DNA of 9,422 nt from an uncultured Bacillota bacterium (GCA_959606705.1 CAUHLX010000091.1:1-9422); one strand, 5' to 3'; positions 1 to 6,483 are shown, numbered from the stretch's first letter. Numbers and translations: made by a program. The notes: generated by a model from the letters alone, not told the origin.

Positions 1-1353
1 GATTCCGGCTAAGGGGCCCATGAGCGCCATCTTGATGTTGCGGATTTCCTTGGCGCTGGTGTTGAACAGCCCCAGGTCCAGATGGAACGTATCTCCCGCC
101 TGGACATAAGAACCGCCGTAGCGGTAGGATTCCACCATCAGCTGGGGTGTCTTGACCCCGCCTCCGCTGGTGTTTTCCGAGGCCTTAACCAAAATCCCGG
201 CGTATTGGCTCACCGGCGTTGCCGAAGAACCTTCGCTGACGTTCATGGGTTCAACCGTGATCTTGATGGGATAATTCTTCTCCGCCGCGTCGTCGTTGGA
301 AAACAGAGTAACGCTGTAACTTTTAGAGCTTCCCTTGGCAATCACCGTTTCGGCGAATACGCTCTTGCTGCGGTTGATGATCCCCTCCGTTGGCTCTACC
401 GTGATCTTCAGGTTTTTCGCGTCCGTCTTTCCCCGGTTCGCAACCTGGAAGCTCAAAACAAAATCCTCTCCCGCTAGAGTCTGCTGAGGAAGGCTCATGC
501 CGGTGATCTCGATATCCCGCATGGAAACGCTTTCGCCGTTTCCGCCGATCACCGGGATGTAGAAGGTTTTCTTCACGGTCTGCGCTCCGTTTCCGGAATC
601 CGCCCCGTTGATTTCCACCTCGATGGGATAGCTTTTGTTGTCGATGGCCTCGTCCGCCGTCACTTTAAACTCCGCTTGATATTGATCCCCAATGGCCATA
701 TAGCCCAGATTGATGGAACTGGGTCCGCTGGCAATGGACAGCTTCTCCGGCAGATTGAGCTTGACCTCCGCGTTCTTTAACAGCGTGTTGCTGCTGTTGA
801 ACAGGTCCAATTTTATGGTATTGCTCTGACCGGCCAGAATCCCGTCGGCATTGCTCAGAGTATATTGAATGTCCACGGATGCGTAATAATTGCCCGTGTA
901 GTCTTTGCCCGGAGAGGTGGTTTTTTCAAAGACCATAATATGACCGGTGTACGATACGGAGCCCTCCCCGTTCTTTACCGTAACGTTCACATCGATATCA
1001 CTGTCCGGGTTGGCGTTGCGGTCGATGTCGACGCTGAAGGACACCGATTGACTGCTTTGGGCATCCAGATTGATGCTCTTTTCTTTATCGCCTTTCAGCG
1101 TTCCCCCTCGTCCTACGTCTACCGTGACCGTGCAGCCGTTCAATGGCTGATTCAGTTTATTTTCAATCACGAACGTGATCGATGTGTTGCGGTCCTGCTG
1201 GCCCATACTGGTGCCTTCCTGACGGATGATCACATTCCCCGACCCCCAGCCGGCCGCATACGTCTGCGGCACTCCCAGCGTCCCGCACACCACCAGGACA
1301 GCTAACAGCGCGGCCGCAAATCTGCTCAAGCGATTCTTTCCTCCCACATTCAT
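1..1353 (-). CDS. Secreted Ig-like (CARDB/COG1361-type) repeat protein, C-terminus outside window
   Basis: Reading the minus strand from ATG at 1353 gives 451 codons open to the window edge, so the 3' end is missing. Residues 1-34 look like a signal peptide: basic start (KNR..R), hydrophobic core at about 12-28, and a TYA/A cleavage site near 33-34; there is no good lipobox. The rest is beta-rich, with about four Ig-like units near 39-143, 155-268, 278-390 and 405 to the edge. Three units share a [LQ]AG-x5-[LI]-x-[LF]-x2-x-N turn at about 173, 293 and 418, and two share a YPI[EK][VI] strand at 242 and 361. This resembles CARDB/COG1361 (S-layer-like) adhesive or scaffold domains. The start overlaps the ABC ATPase stop as ATGA and has a strong GGGAGGAG site upstream, so the two are translationally coupled. 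I infer an extracytoplasmic partner of an ABC system; substrate and anchoring cannot be seen. Confidence 0.8.
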   Translation of the reverse strand, partial: MNVGGKNRLSRFAAALLAVLVVCGTLGVPQTYAAGWGSGNVIIRQEGTSMGQQDRNTSITFVIENKLNQPLNGCTVTVDVGRGGTLKGDKEKSINLDAQSSQSVSFSVDIDRNANPDSDIDVNVTVKNGEGSVSYTGHIMVFEKTTSPGKDYTGNYYASVDIQYTLSNADGILAGQSNTIKLDLFNSSNTLLKNAEVKLNLPEKLSIASGPSSINLGYMAIGDQYQAEFKVTADEAIDNKSYPIEVEINGADSGNGAQTVKKTFYIPVIGGNGESVSMRDIEITGMSLPQQTLAGEDFVLSFQVANRGKTDAKNLKITVEPTEGIINRSKSVFAETVIAKGSSKSYSVTLFSNDDAAEKNYPIKITVEPMNVSEGSSATPVSQYAGILVKASENTSGGGVKTPQLMVESYRYGGSYVQAGDTFHLDLGLFNTSAKEIRNIKMALMGPLAGI

Positions 1354-2141
1354 CGTTCTTCCTTCTCCTCCCTGTGCCCCTGATTTACCGTATCCGTTTC
1401 GTGGAGCTGTTCCGGCTCCTCCAACTGGGCGAACGCATCCCGCTCCATGACGTGGAGGATGTCGCCGTCCTGTATGGTCACCACCCGATCCGCGTAAGAT
1501 GCGATGCTTCGGTCATGCGTGACCAGGATCAAGGTCTGCTCATGTTCTCTAACGATTTCCACGATGAGATCCATCACTTCTTTGGTCGTACGCGTATCCA
1601 GATTCCCCGTGGGCTCGTCCGCGAAGATGATCTTGGGATTTCCCACCAGCGCCCTGGCGATCCCCACTCGCTGCTGCTGCCCGCCGCTCATCTGAGACGG
1701 CTTTCGTTTTTCGTAGCCCTTCAGGCCTACCGAAGCCAGCATCTCCCTGGCCATCTTGTCCCGTTTCTTTTTTTCCATGCCTCGAAAGATCAACGGGAGG
1801 CTGACATTTTCCAGCGCCGTGAACATGGGCATCAGATAATACGCCTGAAAGATAAATCCGATGTTCTTCTGACGAAAGAGCGTCACTTTTTCCTCATTGA
1901 GCTTGTGAACCGGGACCCCGCCGATCAAGATCTCGCCCTTCGTAGGTTTTTCCAATCCTGCCACCATGTTTAGAAACGTGGATTTTCCGGAACCCGACGT
2001 CCCCAAAAAACAAACGATCTCTCCGCGATAAATCTCCAGGCTCACGTGGTTGAGCGCCACCACTTTTTCATCGCCCATGCGGTAGACCTTCCGCACATCC
2101 TTCACCTGAATGAGCGGCTTTCTCTCTTCTGTTTTTTCCAT
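1350..2141 (-). CDS. ABC transporter ATP-binding protein, LolD/MacB/YknY type
   Basis: This is the 263-aa nucleotide-binding subunit of an ABC transporter. Visible motifs are Walker A GTSGSGKST (47-55), Q-loop Q99, signature MSGGQQQR (151-158), Walker B IIFADEP (171-177) and the switch histidine in VTHD (H209). The wording around the Q-loop (IGFIFQAYYLMPMFTALENV) is that of the LolD/MacB/FtsE-like group, whose members usually drive FtsX/MacB-type permeases in extrusion or envelope signalling. An acidic tail at about 232-263 extends past the usual end. I chose ATG at 2141 (MEKTEERK), where the family normally begins; AAAGGGG lies about 12 bp upstream. The frame stays open to 2312, but that first ATG lies inside the tyrS terminator; ATG at 2237 is a weaker alternative. 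The next gene starts in a 4-bp overlap and encodes a secreted repeat protein. No permease is in the window. Substrate unknown. Confidence 0.9.
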   Translation of the reverse strand: MEKTEERKPLIQVKDVRKVYRMGDEKVVALNHVSLEIYRGEIVCFLGTSGSGKSTFLNMVAGLEKPTKGEILIGGVPVHKLNEEKVTLFRQKNIGFIFQAYYLMPMFTALENVSLPLIFRGMEKKKRDKMAREMLASVGLKGYEKRKPSQMSGGQQQRVGIARALVGNPKIIFADEPTGNLDTRTTKEVMDLIVEIVREHEQTLILVTHDRSIASYADRVVTIQDGDILHVMERDAFAQLEEPEQLHETDTVNQGHREEKEER

Positions 2142-2296
2142 CTTTGCGACAATCCCCTTTTGCACCTTGATCGGATAAAAATTCACCGCAGAAAAGTCTC
2201 TGGGTATTAGACGTACACGATGCGCAAATAGTTTCATCGTTTTTTCTTTTTCCCCTGATTTCTCCCAATTTTCCGATCCCGCATGAGCGCTTCGAC
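2142..2296 (-). promoter_or_regulatory. Leader/promoter region of the ABC ATPase operon (no clear promoter seen)
   Basis: The 155 bp between the tyrS terminator and the ABC ATPase start should hold that operon's promoter, because the terminator upstream should stop read-through. I could not find a convincing -35/-10 pair. What is visible is a 7-bp inverted repeat, gatcgga at 2169-2175 and tccgatc at 2272-2278, flanked by A/T runs that extend the match and enclosing about 96 bp, plus two purine-rich ribosome-site-like stretches before ATGs at 2237 and 2141. The region is open in the ABC frame, so part of it could be translated. Confidence 0.3.
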
Positions 2297-2335
2297 AAAA
2301 AACGCCCGACATGGGTACATTGTACCATGCCGGGC
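2297..2335 (-). terminator. Intrinsic terminator after tyrS
   Basis: Read on the minus strand, a long hairpin is followed by G and six T. The arms are gcccgacatgggtac (2304-2318) and gtaccatgccgggc (2322-2335), which pair over about 14 bp with one bulged base and one G-T wobble around a 3-nt loop. The T run is at 2302-2297. It begins about 48 bp after the tyrS stop codon and should end the prfA-rpiB-upp-tyrS transcript. Confidence 0.85.
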
Positions 2336-2383
2336 CTCTCTTTGCACCGTTGATTTATATGATATTTTCATTACATTCCGGGA

Positions 2384-3643
2384 CTAATCCAAAACCACCT
2401 TATGGAAGGTTTTCTTGCCCTTCTTGATCAGCAGTTCCCCGTCGCGGAACATGGCCGTGGTCACGGTCATTTTCGGGTCGGTCACCTTTTCGCCGAAAAT
2501 TGCCAAGCCGCCCTGTTCGATGGTGCGGAAGCCTTCGCCGTTGCTGGGGACCAGCTTGAGCTCCTTGATCAGATTCACCACGCCCATTCCTTCCCCCTCA
2601 AAGAGAGCGGCCTTCAGCTTTGTGGTGGGAACATTGTCCAGATTTCCGTCCCCTGCAAACAGCGCCCGGGCCGCGTCCTGAGCCTTCTCCGCCTCTTCCT
2701 CGCCGTGAACCAGCTTGGTCACCTCGTAAGCCAGGATCTCTTTGGCATGGTTGATCTCCGCGTCCTTCAGCGATGACAGCCGCTCCACCTCGTCCATGGG
2801 CAGGAAGGTCAGCATGGACAGACAGGTGTGGACGTCCGCGTCCTCCACGTTTCTCCAATACTGATAGAACTCGTAGGGAGACGTCTTCGCCGGGTCCAGC
2901 CACAGCGCGCCCTTTTGAGTCTTGCCCATCTTCACACCCTCGCTGGTGGTCAGCAAGCGGAAGGTCATGCCGTATACCTGATCGCTCATCTCACGGCGAA
3001 CCAGATCCACGCCGCCCAGGATGTTGGACCACTGATCATCTCCGCCAAACTGCATCTTGCAGTCATATCTGCGGTGCAGCTCCAGGAAATCGTAAGACTG
3101 CATCAGCATGTAGTTGAATTCCAGGAAGGACAGTCCTACCTCGAGACGTTTTTTGAAGCATTCCGCCCGCAGCATGTTGTTGACGGAAAAATGCTTGCCG
3201 ATATCCCGGATAAATTCCACATAATTTAGGTCCAAAAGCCATTCGGCGTTGTTCACCGTAATGGCCCTGTCATCGGAAAAATCGATGAACCGGCTGAAGG
3301 TTTCCTTGAACCGTTCACAATTTTCCATGACGGTCTGCTTGGTCATGAATTGTCTCATATCCGTCCGGCCGGAAGGATCTCCCACCATGCCGGTGCCTCC
3401 GCCCACCAAAACGATGGGAGTATGCCCGTACTTCTGCATGTACATCATGATGATGATCTGCATGAAGTGTCCGACGTGAAGGCTATCGGCGGTGGGGTCG
3501 AAGCCGATGTAAAACTTGATCTTCTCCTTACCCAGCAGTTCTCTCACTTCCTCTTCGTGAGTCACCTGCTTAATGAAACCTCTTTCTTTCAAAACGTCAT
3601 AGACGTTGTCGTATTTGCTCACATTGTCATTAATCTTGTACAT
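2384..3643 (-). CDS. tyrS: Tyrosine--tRNA ligase
   Basis: TyrRS is a class I cytoplasmic synthetase that activates tyrosine with ATP and charges tRNA-Tyr. The 419-aa product is of normal full length. It has the HIGH-type motif HVGH (56-59) in the Rossmann fold, the tyrosine-site helix YMLMQSYDF (178-186), QFGGDDQWSNI (198-208), and the KMSKS loop in the form KMGKT (238-242). The C-terminal part, from about 350, fits an S4-like RNA-binding domain (GGLAIFGEKV...ELLIKKGKK...). The start at 3643 gives the expected N-terminus; its ribosome site (AGGTTGGTG) is weak. The gene lies 66 bp after upp, with no room for the T-box leader that often controls synthetase genes in this phylum, so it probably depends on the upstream operon promoter. 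An intrinsic terminator follows. Confidence 0.97.
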   Translation of the reverse strand: MYKINDNVSKYDNVYDVLKERGFIKQVTHEEEVRELLGKEKIKFYIGFDPTADSLHVGHFMQIIIMMYMQKYGHTPIVLVGGGTGMVGDPSGRTDMRQFMTKQTVMENCERFKETFSRFIDFSDDRAITVNNAEWLLDLNYVEFIRDIGKHFSVNNMLRAECFKKRLEVGLSFLEFNYMLMQSYDFLELHRRYDCKMQFGGDDQWSNILGGVDLVRREMSDQVYGMTFRLLTTSEGVKMGKTQKGALWLDPAKTSPYEFYQYWRNVEDADVHTCLSMLTFLPMDEVERLSSLKDAEINHAKEILAYEVTKLVHGEEEAEKAQDAARALFAGDGNLDNVPTTKLKAALFEGEGMGVVNLIKELKLVPSNGEGFRTIEQGGLAIFGEKVTDPKMTVTTAMFRDGELLIKKGKKTFHKVVLD

Positions 3644-3709
3644 TTTTTCACCAACCTATCAATCGTTTATTTGTATTCTACGCTTCGGCTGTTATGGGAA
3701 CCGGTTCGG

Positions 3710-4339
3710 CTATTTCGTGCCATAAAGGCGATCTCCCGCGTCGCCCAATCCCGGCACGATGTAGGCGTGCTCGTTGAGATGGCTGTCCTTGCCCGCCACG
3801 AAAATGTCCACGTCGGGATGTGCGTCCTGCACCACCTGAATTCCTTCCGGAGCCGCGATCAGACACATCAGCTTGATCTTCCTGGCGCCTCTCTGCTTGA
3901 TCATCTCGATGGCCGCGCTGGCGGAACCGCCGGTGGCCAGCATGGGGTCTACTACGATCAGCTGCCGAGTCTCGATATCCGAGGGAAGCTTACAGTAATA
4001 TTCCACCGGGCGTTTGGTTTCGGGATCGCGGAACAATCCGATATGCCCTACCTTCGCGTTAGGTACCAGGGAAAGCATGCCGTCAACCATTCCAAGACCC
4101 GCGCGAAGAATGGGCACGATGGCCAGAGACTGGCCCGCCAGCATCTTCATCTTGGCCTTGCAGATAGGAGTTTCCACTTCCACTTCTTCCAGCGGCAGGT
4201 TTCTGGTCACCTCGTAGCCCATCAGCATGGCGATTTCTTTCACCAGCTCCCGAAAATCCTTCGTTGAGGTGTCCTTGTTTCTCAAAATGGCCAGCTTATG
4301 CTGGATCAGCGGATGGTCGAATACGTAAACTTTTCCCAT
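3710..4339 (-). CDS. upp: Uracil phosphoribosyltransferase
   Basis: Upp makes UMP from uracil and PRPP in the cytoplasm (pyrimidine salvage). The protein is 209 aa, the standard length. The type I PRPP-binding loop is VVDPMLATGGSAS (129-141), preceded by the flexible segment around RDPETKRPVEYYCKLP (104-119). The C-terminal uracil-binding signature YIVPGLGDAGDRLYGT is at 193-208. ATG at 4339 was chosen because MGKVYVFDHPLIQHKL is the usual family start and an AGGAGGAG site lies about 7 bp before it; the frame stays open upstream to 4465, but that extension overlaps rpiB and has no family match. It lies 55 bp after rpiB and 66 bp before tyrS. I see no PyrR attenuator or other pyrimidine-responsive leader directly ahead of it, so transcription probably comes from upstream. 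Confidence 0.97.
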   Translation of the reverse strand: MGKVYVFDHPLIQHKLAILRNKDTSTKDFRELVKEIAMLMGYEVTRNLPLEEVEVETPICKAKMKMLAGQSLAIVPILRAGLGMVDGMLSLVPNAKVGHIGLFRDPETKRPVEYYCKLPSDIETRQLIVVDPMLATGGSASAAIEMIKQRGARKIKLMCLIAAPEGIQVVQDAHPDVDIFVAGKDSHLNEHAYIVPGLGDAGDRLYGTK

Positions 4340-4394
4340 GGTCTCTCCTCCTGCTCTCGCATCTTCATCTTCCGTATTTGCATTTGATCCGAAT

Positions 4395-4826
4395 TTACAT
4401 TTCGTCCAGCATTGCGGTCCGCCGCGCGTGACGGTCTCCCAGGAACTCGGCGGAAAGCCAGGCATCCAAGATCTTCAGCGCTTCTTCCGTGTCCAGAATC
4501 CGTCCGCCCAGAGCCAGAATGTTAGCGTTGTTGTGCTGCTTGGCCAGAGTCGCCATTTCCACGCTGGTCGCCAGCGCGCAGCGGACTCCGCGGACCTTGT
4601 TGGCCGCGATGGAGATTCCGATCCCCGTCCCGCAGCAGACCACGCCCACCTCGGCCCGGCCGTCGATCACCGCTTCACCGCAGGCTTTCCCATAGACCGG
4701 ATAATCCACGGACTCCGCGGAATTGGTTCCCAAATCCACCACTTCATAGCCTTTTTCTTTCAAATGTGCTTTGATCGATTCCTTCAATTCATAACCGCCA
4801 TGATCACTTGCCAACGCTATTTTCAT
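4395..4826 (-). CDS. rpiB: Ribose-5-phosphate isomerase B
   Basis: RpiB interconverts ribulose-5-phosphate and ribose-5-phosphate in the pentose phosphate pathway, feeding PRPP and nucleotide synthesis. The 143-aa product is of normal size for the LacAB/RpiB family. Residues matching the known active site are visible: SDHGG (7-11) with D8 and H9, the catalytic cysteine C65 in GVVCCGTGIGISIAANK (61-77) with T67, and H98 in HNNANILALGGR (98-109). A related family member such as allose-6-phosphate isomerase cannot be wholly excluded, but the HNNAN wording and context favour RpiB. The start at 4826 has GAGAGGAAAG upstream and overlaps the stop of a possible 35-codon ORF as ATGA. In many Clostridia sua5/ywlC and a small phosphatase gene lie between prfA and rpiB; both are absent here. 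Confidence 0.95.
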   Translation of the reverse strand: MKIALASDHGGYELKESIKAHLKEKGYEVVDLGTNSAESVDYPVYGKACGEAVIDGRAEVGVVCCGTGIGISIAANKVRGVRCALATSVEMATLAKQHNNANILALGGRILDTEEALKILDAWLSAEFLGDRHARRTAMLDEM

Positions 4827-4930
4827 CGTCTTTCCTCTCTTCCTTCGGACACATCCCTGGGACGATTGATGATGATCGCAGGGTCCTTTTCCACCCTTCC
4901 CAGCACGATCTGTTCTCTCCGTTTGTTCAT
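4823..4930 (-). CDS. Possible 35-aa ORF between prfA and rpiB
   Basis: The 118-bp gap between prfA and rpiB holds a small open frame. It has ATG at 4930, 14 bp after the prfA stop, and TGA at 4823-4825 overlapping the rpiB ATG by four bases (ATGA), an arrangement typical of translational coupling. The 35-aa product starts MNKRREQIVL, contains DPAIIINRP near the middle and ends in a charged EGREERR. The upstream site (GGTGCGGGG) is a poor match to a ribosome binding site. I do not recognise a family. It may be a real small protein, a coupling device for rpiB, a relic of the genes that often sit here in Clostridia, or chance. Confidence 0.3.
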   Translation of the reverse strand: MNKRREQIVLGRVEKDPAIIINRPRDVSEGREERR

Positions 4931-4944
4931 CCCCGCACCGTTTC

Positions 4945-6012
4945 CTAAAAATTCTTCATCTTTTCCGCCTGATCGTGAGTGATCAGGCCGTCTAAAATTT
5001 CATCGATCTCTCCGTCCAGAAAGCTGTCCAGCTTGTAAATGGTCAGTCCGATCCGGTGATCGGACACTCTCCCCTGAGGGAAATTGTACGTGCGAATCCG
5101 CTCGCTGCGATCGCCGCTGCCCACCTGGCTCTTGCGCTCGGCGGAAATCTCCTTGTTCTGCTCCTGCATCTTCAAATCGTAGAGCCGCGCTCTCAGAACC
5201 TTGAACGCTTTGTCTTTATTCTTGATCTGAGACTTCTCGTCCTGACAGGTCACCACCAGTCCCGTGGGAATATGCGTAAGACGCACCGCGGAATCCGTGG
5301 TGTTGACGCACTGTCCGCCGTTTCCGGAGGAACGGTAAACGTCTACCCGAACGTCATTGGGGTCCACCTCGACCTCCACCTCGTCCACCTCGGGCAGCAC
5401 CGCTACCGTGGCCGCCGACGTGTGAATCCGTCCGCTGGATTCGGTCTCGGGCACCCGCTGAACCCGATGGACTCCGCTTTCGTATTTCAATCGGGAATAC
5501 GCTCCTTTGCCCTTGATCAATACGATGGCTTCCTTGATCCCGCCGATGCCGGTCTCATTCATATCCATGATCTCCGTCTTCCAGCGCCTCCGCTCGGCGT
5601 AGCGGATATACATGCGAAGCAGATCGCCTCCGAACAGCGCCGCCTCCTCTCCGCCGGTACCGGCCCGGATTTCCAGCAGAACATTCTTCTCATCATTGGG
5701 GTCCTTAGGGATCAGCAGAACCTTCAATTCCTGGGAATACTGTTCGATCTTATCCTCCAGCTCGGACATCTCCAGCTTGGCCATCTCCCGCAGCTCTTCG
5801 TCCGTGGCGCTGTCGGAAAGCATTTCCTTGGCGCCCTCCAGCTCGTCACAGGCCTTGCGGTACTCCTGATACTTTTTCACAATGGGCTCCATATCGGACA
5901 TTTCTTTCATGTATTTCTGCCAGGTCGCCTGATCCGCGATCACCTCGGGATCGGACACCTTCAGGCTCAGTTCTTCATACTTCCCCTGCATAAAATCCAA
6001 TTTGTCGTACAT
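4945..6012 (-). CDS. prfA: Peptide chain release factor 1 (RF1)
   Basis: RF1 recognises UAA and UAG stop codons in the ribosomal A site and triggers release of the finished protein. The 355-aa product is standard full length. The codon-recognition tripeptide P-x-T is PET (188-190) in RVPETESSGRIHTS, which marks RF1 rather than RF2 (SPF). The catalytic GGQ is at 232-234, inside SSGNGGQCVNTTDSAVR; Q234 is the residue PrmC methylates. Cysteine follows GGQ where E. coli has histidine, which I recall as common in Clostridia. The N-terminal 100 residues form the usual helical domain. ATG at 6012 gives the family start MYDKLDF, and a stop lies in frame just upstream. It is first in the prfA-rpiB-upp-tyrS operon, behind the rpmE terminator, with a leader of about 100 nt. 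Confidence 0.98.
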   Translation of the reverse strand: MYDKLDFMQGKYEELSLKVSDPEVIADQATWQKYMKEMSDMEPIVKKYQEYRKACDELEGAKEMLSDSATDEELREMAKLEMSELEDKIEQYSQELKVLLIPKDPNDEKNVLLEIRAGTGGEEAALFGGDLLRMYIRYAERRRWKTEIMDMNETGIGGIKEAIVLIKGKGAYSRLKYESGVHRVQRVPETESSGRIHTSAATVAVLPEVDEVEVEVDPNDVRVDVYRSSGNGGQCVNTTDSAVRLTHIPTGLVVTCQDEKSQIKNKDKAFKVLRARLYDLKMQEQNKEISAERKSQVGSGDRSERIRTYNFPQGRVSDHRIGLTIYKLDSFLDGEIDEILDGLITHDQAEKMKNF

Positions 6013-6023
6013 CGACCTCTACC

Positions 6024-6091
6024 ATCCTTCACTTCAAACTTGCCGGCGTACTCAGCCGGCCCGGTTTTACGCCTCGCAGGCGCAGCCGTTC
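6024..6091 (-). other. Structured 5' leader of prfA with two GC-rich hairpins
   Basis: Between the candidate promoter and prfA the minus strand shows two adjacent hairpins. The first is cgcct-gcg-aggcg at about 6070-6082. The second is gccggc-7 nt-gccggc, with arms flanking the loop at about 6041-6059. Neither is followed by a T run, so they are not intrinsic terminators. They lie 30 to 70 bp before the start codon and leave the ribosome site (AGGATGGTAGAGG) free. I recognise no known riboswitch. Role unknown: perhaps mRNA stability or translation control. Confidence 0.35.
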
Positions 6092-6115
6092 CATTATTTT
6101 GTCTTAATCTAAAAT

Positions 6116-6126
6116 ATTTTACCATA
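6116..6126 (-). promoter_or_regulatory. Candidate extended -10 promoter for prfA operon
   Basis: On the minus strand TATGGTAAAAT fits the extended -10 form TRTGnTAnnnT with -10 TAAAAT. It lies about 10 bp downstream of the rpmE terminator T run and about 104 bp before the prfA ATG. There is no recognisable -35 at 17 bp (the place is taken by the terminator T run), which is tolerated by extended -10 promoters. Confidence 0.4.
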
Positions 6127-6135
6127 ACAATGGGT

Positions 6136-6172
6136 AAAAAAAAACCGGAAATCAAGATTTCCGGGCTTTTTT
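6136..6172 (-). terminator. Intrinsic terminator after rpmE
   Basis: A near-perfect palindrome at 6145-6164 (ccggaaatc, two bases, gatttccgg) is followed on the minus strand by nine T (6144-6136). It starts 14 bp after the rpmE stop. On the plus strand the same stem is followed, after gc, by six T, so it could act in both directions, although nothing is transcribed toward it from the left. It should isolate rpmE from prfA. Confidence 0.92.
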
Positions 6173-6178
6173 GTGCTT

Positions 6179-6379
6179 TTATTCCATGTTGAATTTTTTC
6201 TTGAACTTCTCGACACGGCCGCCGCGATTGATGAATTTCTGCTGTCCCGTAAAGAACGGGTGACAAGCGGAGCAAACGTCCAATCTGATCTCTTCCTTTG
6301 TCGATTTCGTCACGAAAGTATTGCCGCAAGCACAAGTTACTTTGCACTCTTTGTAATCGGGATGGATACCTTCCTTCAT
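6179..6379 (-). CDS. rpmE: Large ribosomal subunit protein bL31 (zinc-binding form)
   Basis: This 66-aa protein is bL31, which sits at the subunit interface near the central protuberance and forms a bridge between 50S and 30S. Residues match the zinc (C+) paralogue: the cysteine pairs CAC (16 and 18 by family alignment) and CSAC before HPFFTGQQKF, then the conserved GGRVEKFKKKF end. Many bacteria also keep a cysteine-free copy used under zinc shortage; that copy is not in the window. The start was set at ATG 6379 (MKEGIHPDYKE), the family N-terminus, with AGAGGTGA at ideal spacing; a GTG three codons earlier falls inside that ribosome site. The gene has its own promoter and terminator, so it is a one-gene unit between prmC and prfA. 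In many Clostridia it follows rho instead. Confidence 0.97.
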   Translation of the reverse strand: MKEGIHPDYKECKVTCACGNTFVTKSTKEEIRLDVCSACHPFFTGQQKFINRGGRVEKFKKKFNME

Positions 6380-6428
6380 TCTGCTCACCTCTTTCCTTAA
6401 TATCGTTACGGGATCTTCCGCAATGTAT

Positions 6429-6443
6429 TTGATTTGAAATCAA
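6429..6443. repeat. 15-bp palindrome in the rpmE leader
   Basis: TTGATTT-G-AAATCAA is a perfect 7+1+7 palindrome about 50 bp upstream of the rpmE start and downstream of its -10. It could be a protein operator or a short RNA hairpin. It does not match the Zur box I know from Bacillus (TCGTAATNATTACGA). No regulator can be named. Confidence 0.35.
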
Positions 6444-6483
6444 GATTCCAAGCTAATACCGCATTTGAAACGATAGCTATTAT

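Noticed and set aside
82..1305. Plus-strand open frames at 82-477 and 865-1305
   Set aside because: They are antisense to the secreted repeat protein, whose minus-strand frame is open for all 451 codons with a signal peptide and repeats.
2142..2312. N-terminal extension of the ABC ATPase to ATG 2312
   Set aside because: The first ATG lies inside the tyrS terminator hairpin, and the added residues do not look like the family, so the start at 2141 was preferred.
3644..3709. Internal promoter or T-box ahead of tyrS
   Set aside because: TAGAAT resembles a -10 but has no -35 at a fitting distance; 66 bp is too short for a T-box. The 10-bp palindrome gaaccggttc at 3698-3707 has no further support.
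3350..4267. 305-codon plus-strand open frame across tyrS and upp
   Set aside because: It covers parts of two well-supported minus-strand genes and the gap between them, with His/Leu-rich antisense wording and no ribosome site.
5346..5360. Cysteine after GGQ in RF1 as an anomaly
   Set aside because: As I recall, GGQC is usual in RF1 of Clostridia and the catalytic GGQ is intact.
5056..6192. 378-codon plus-strand open frame across prfA
   Set aside because: It is antisense to the full-length, motif-complete prfA, has no family-like wording, and runs through the prfA leader and terminator.
6429..6443. Zur operator controlling zinc-type rpmE
   Set aside because: The palindrome does not match the Zur consensus I know, and Zur normally controls the cysteine-free paralogue instead.
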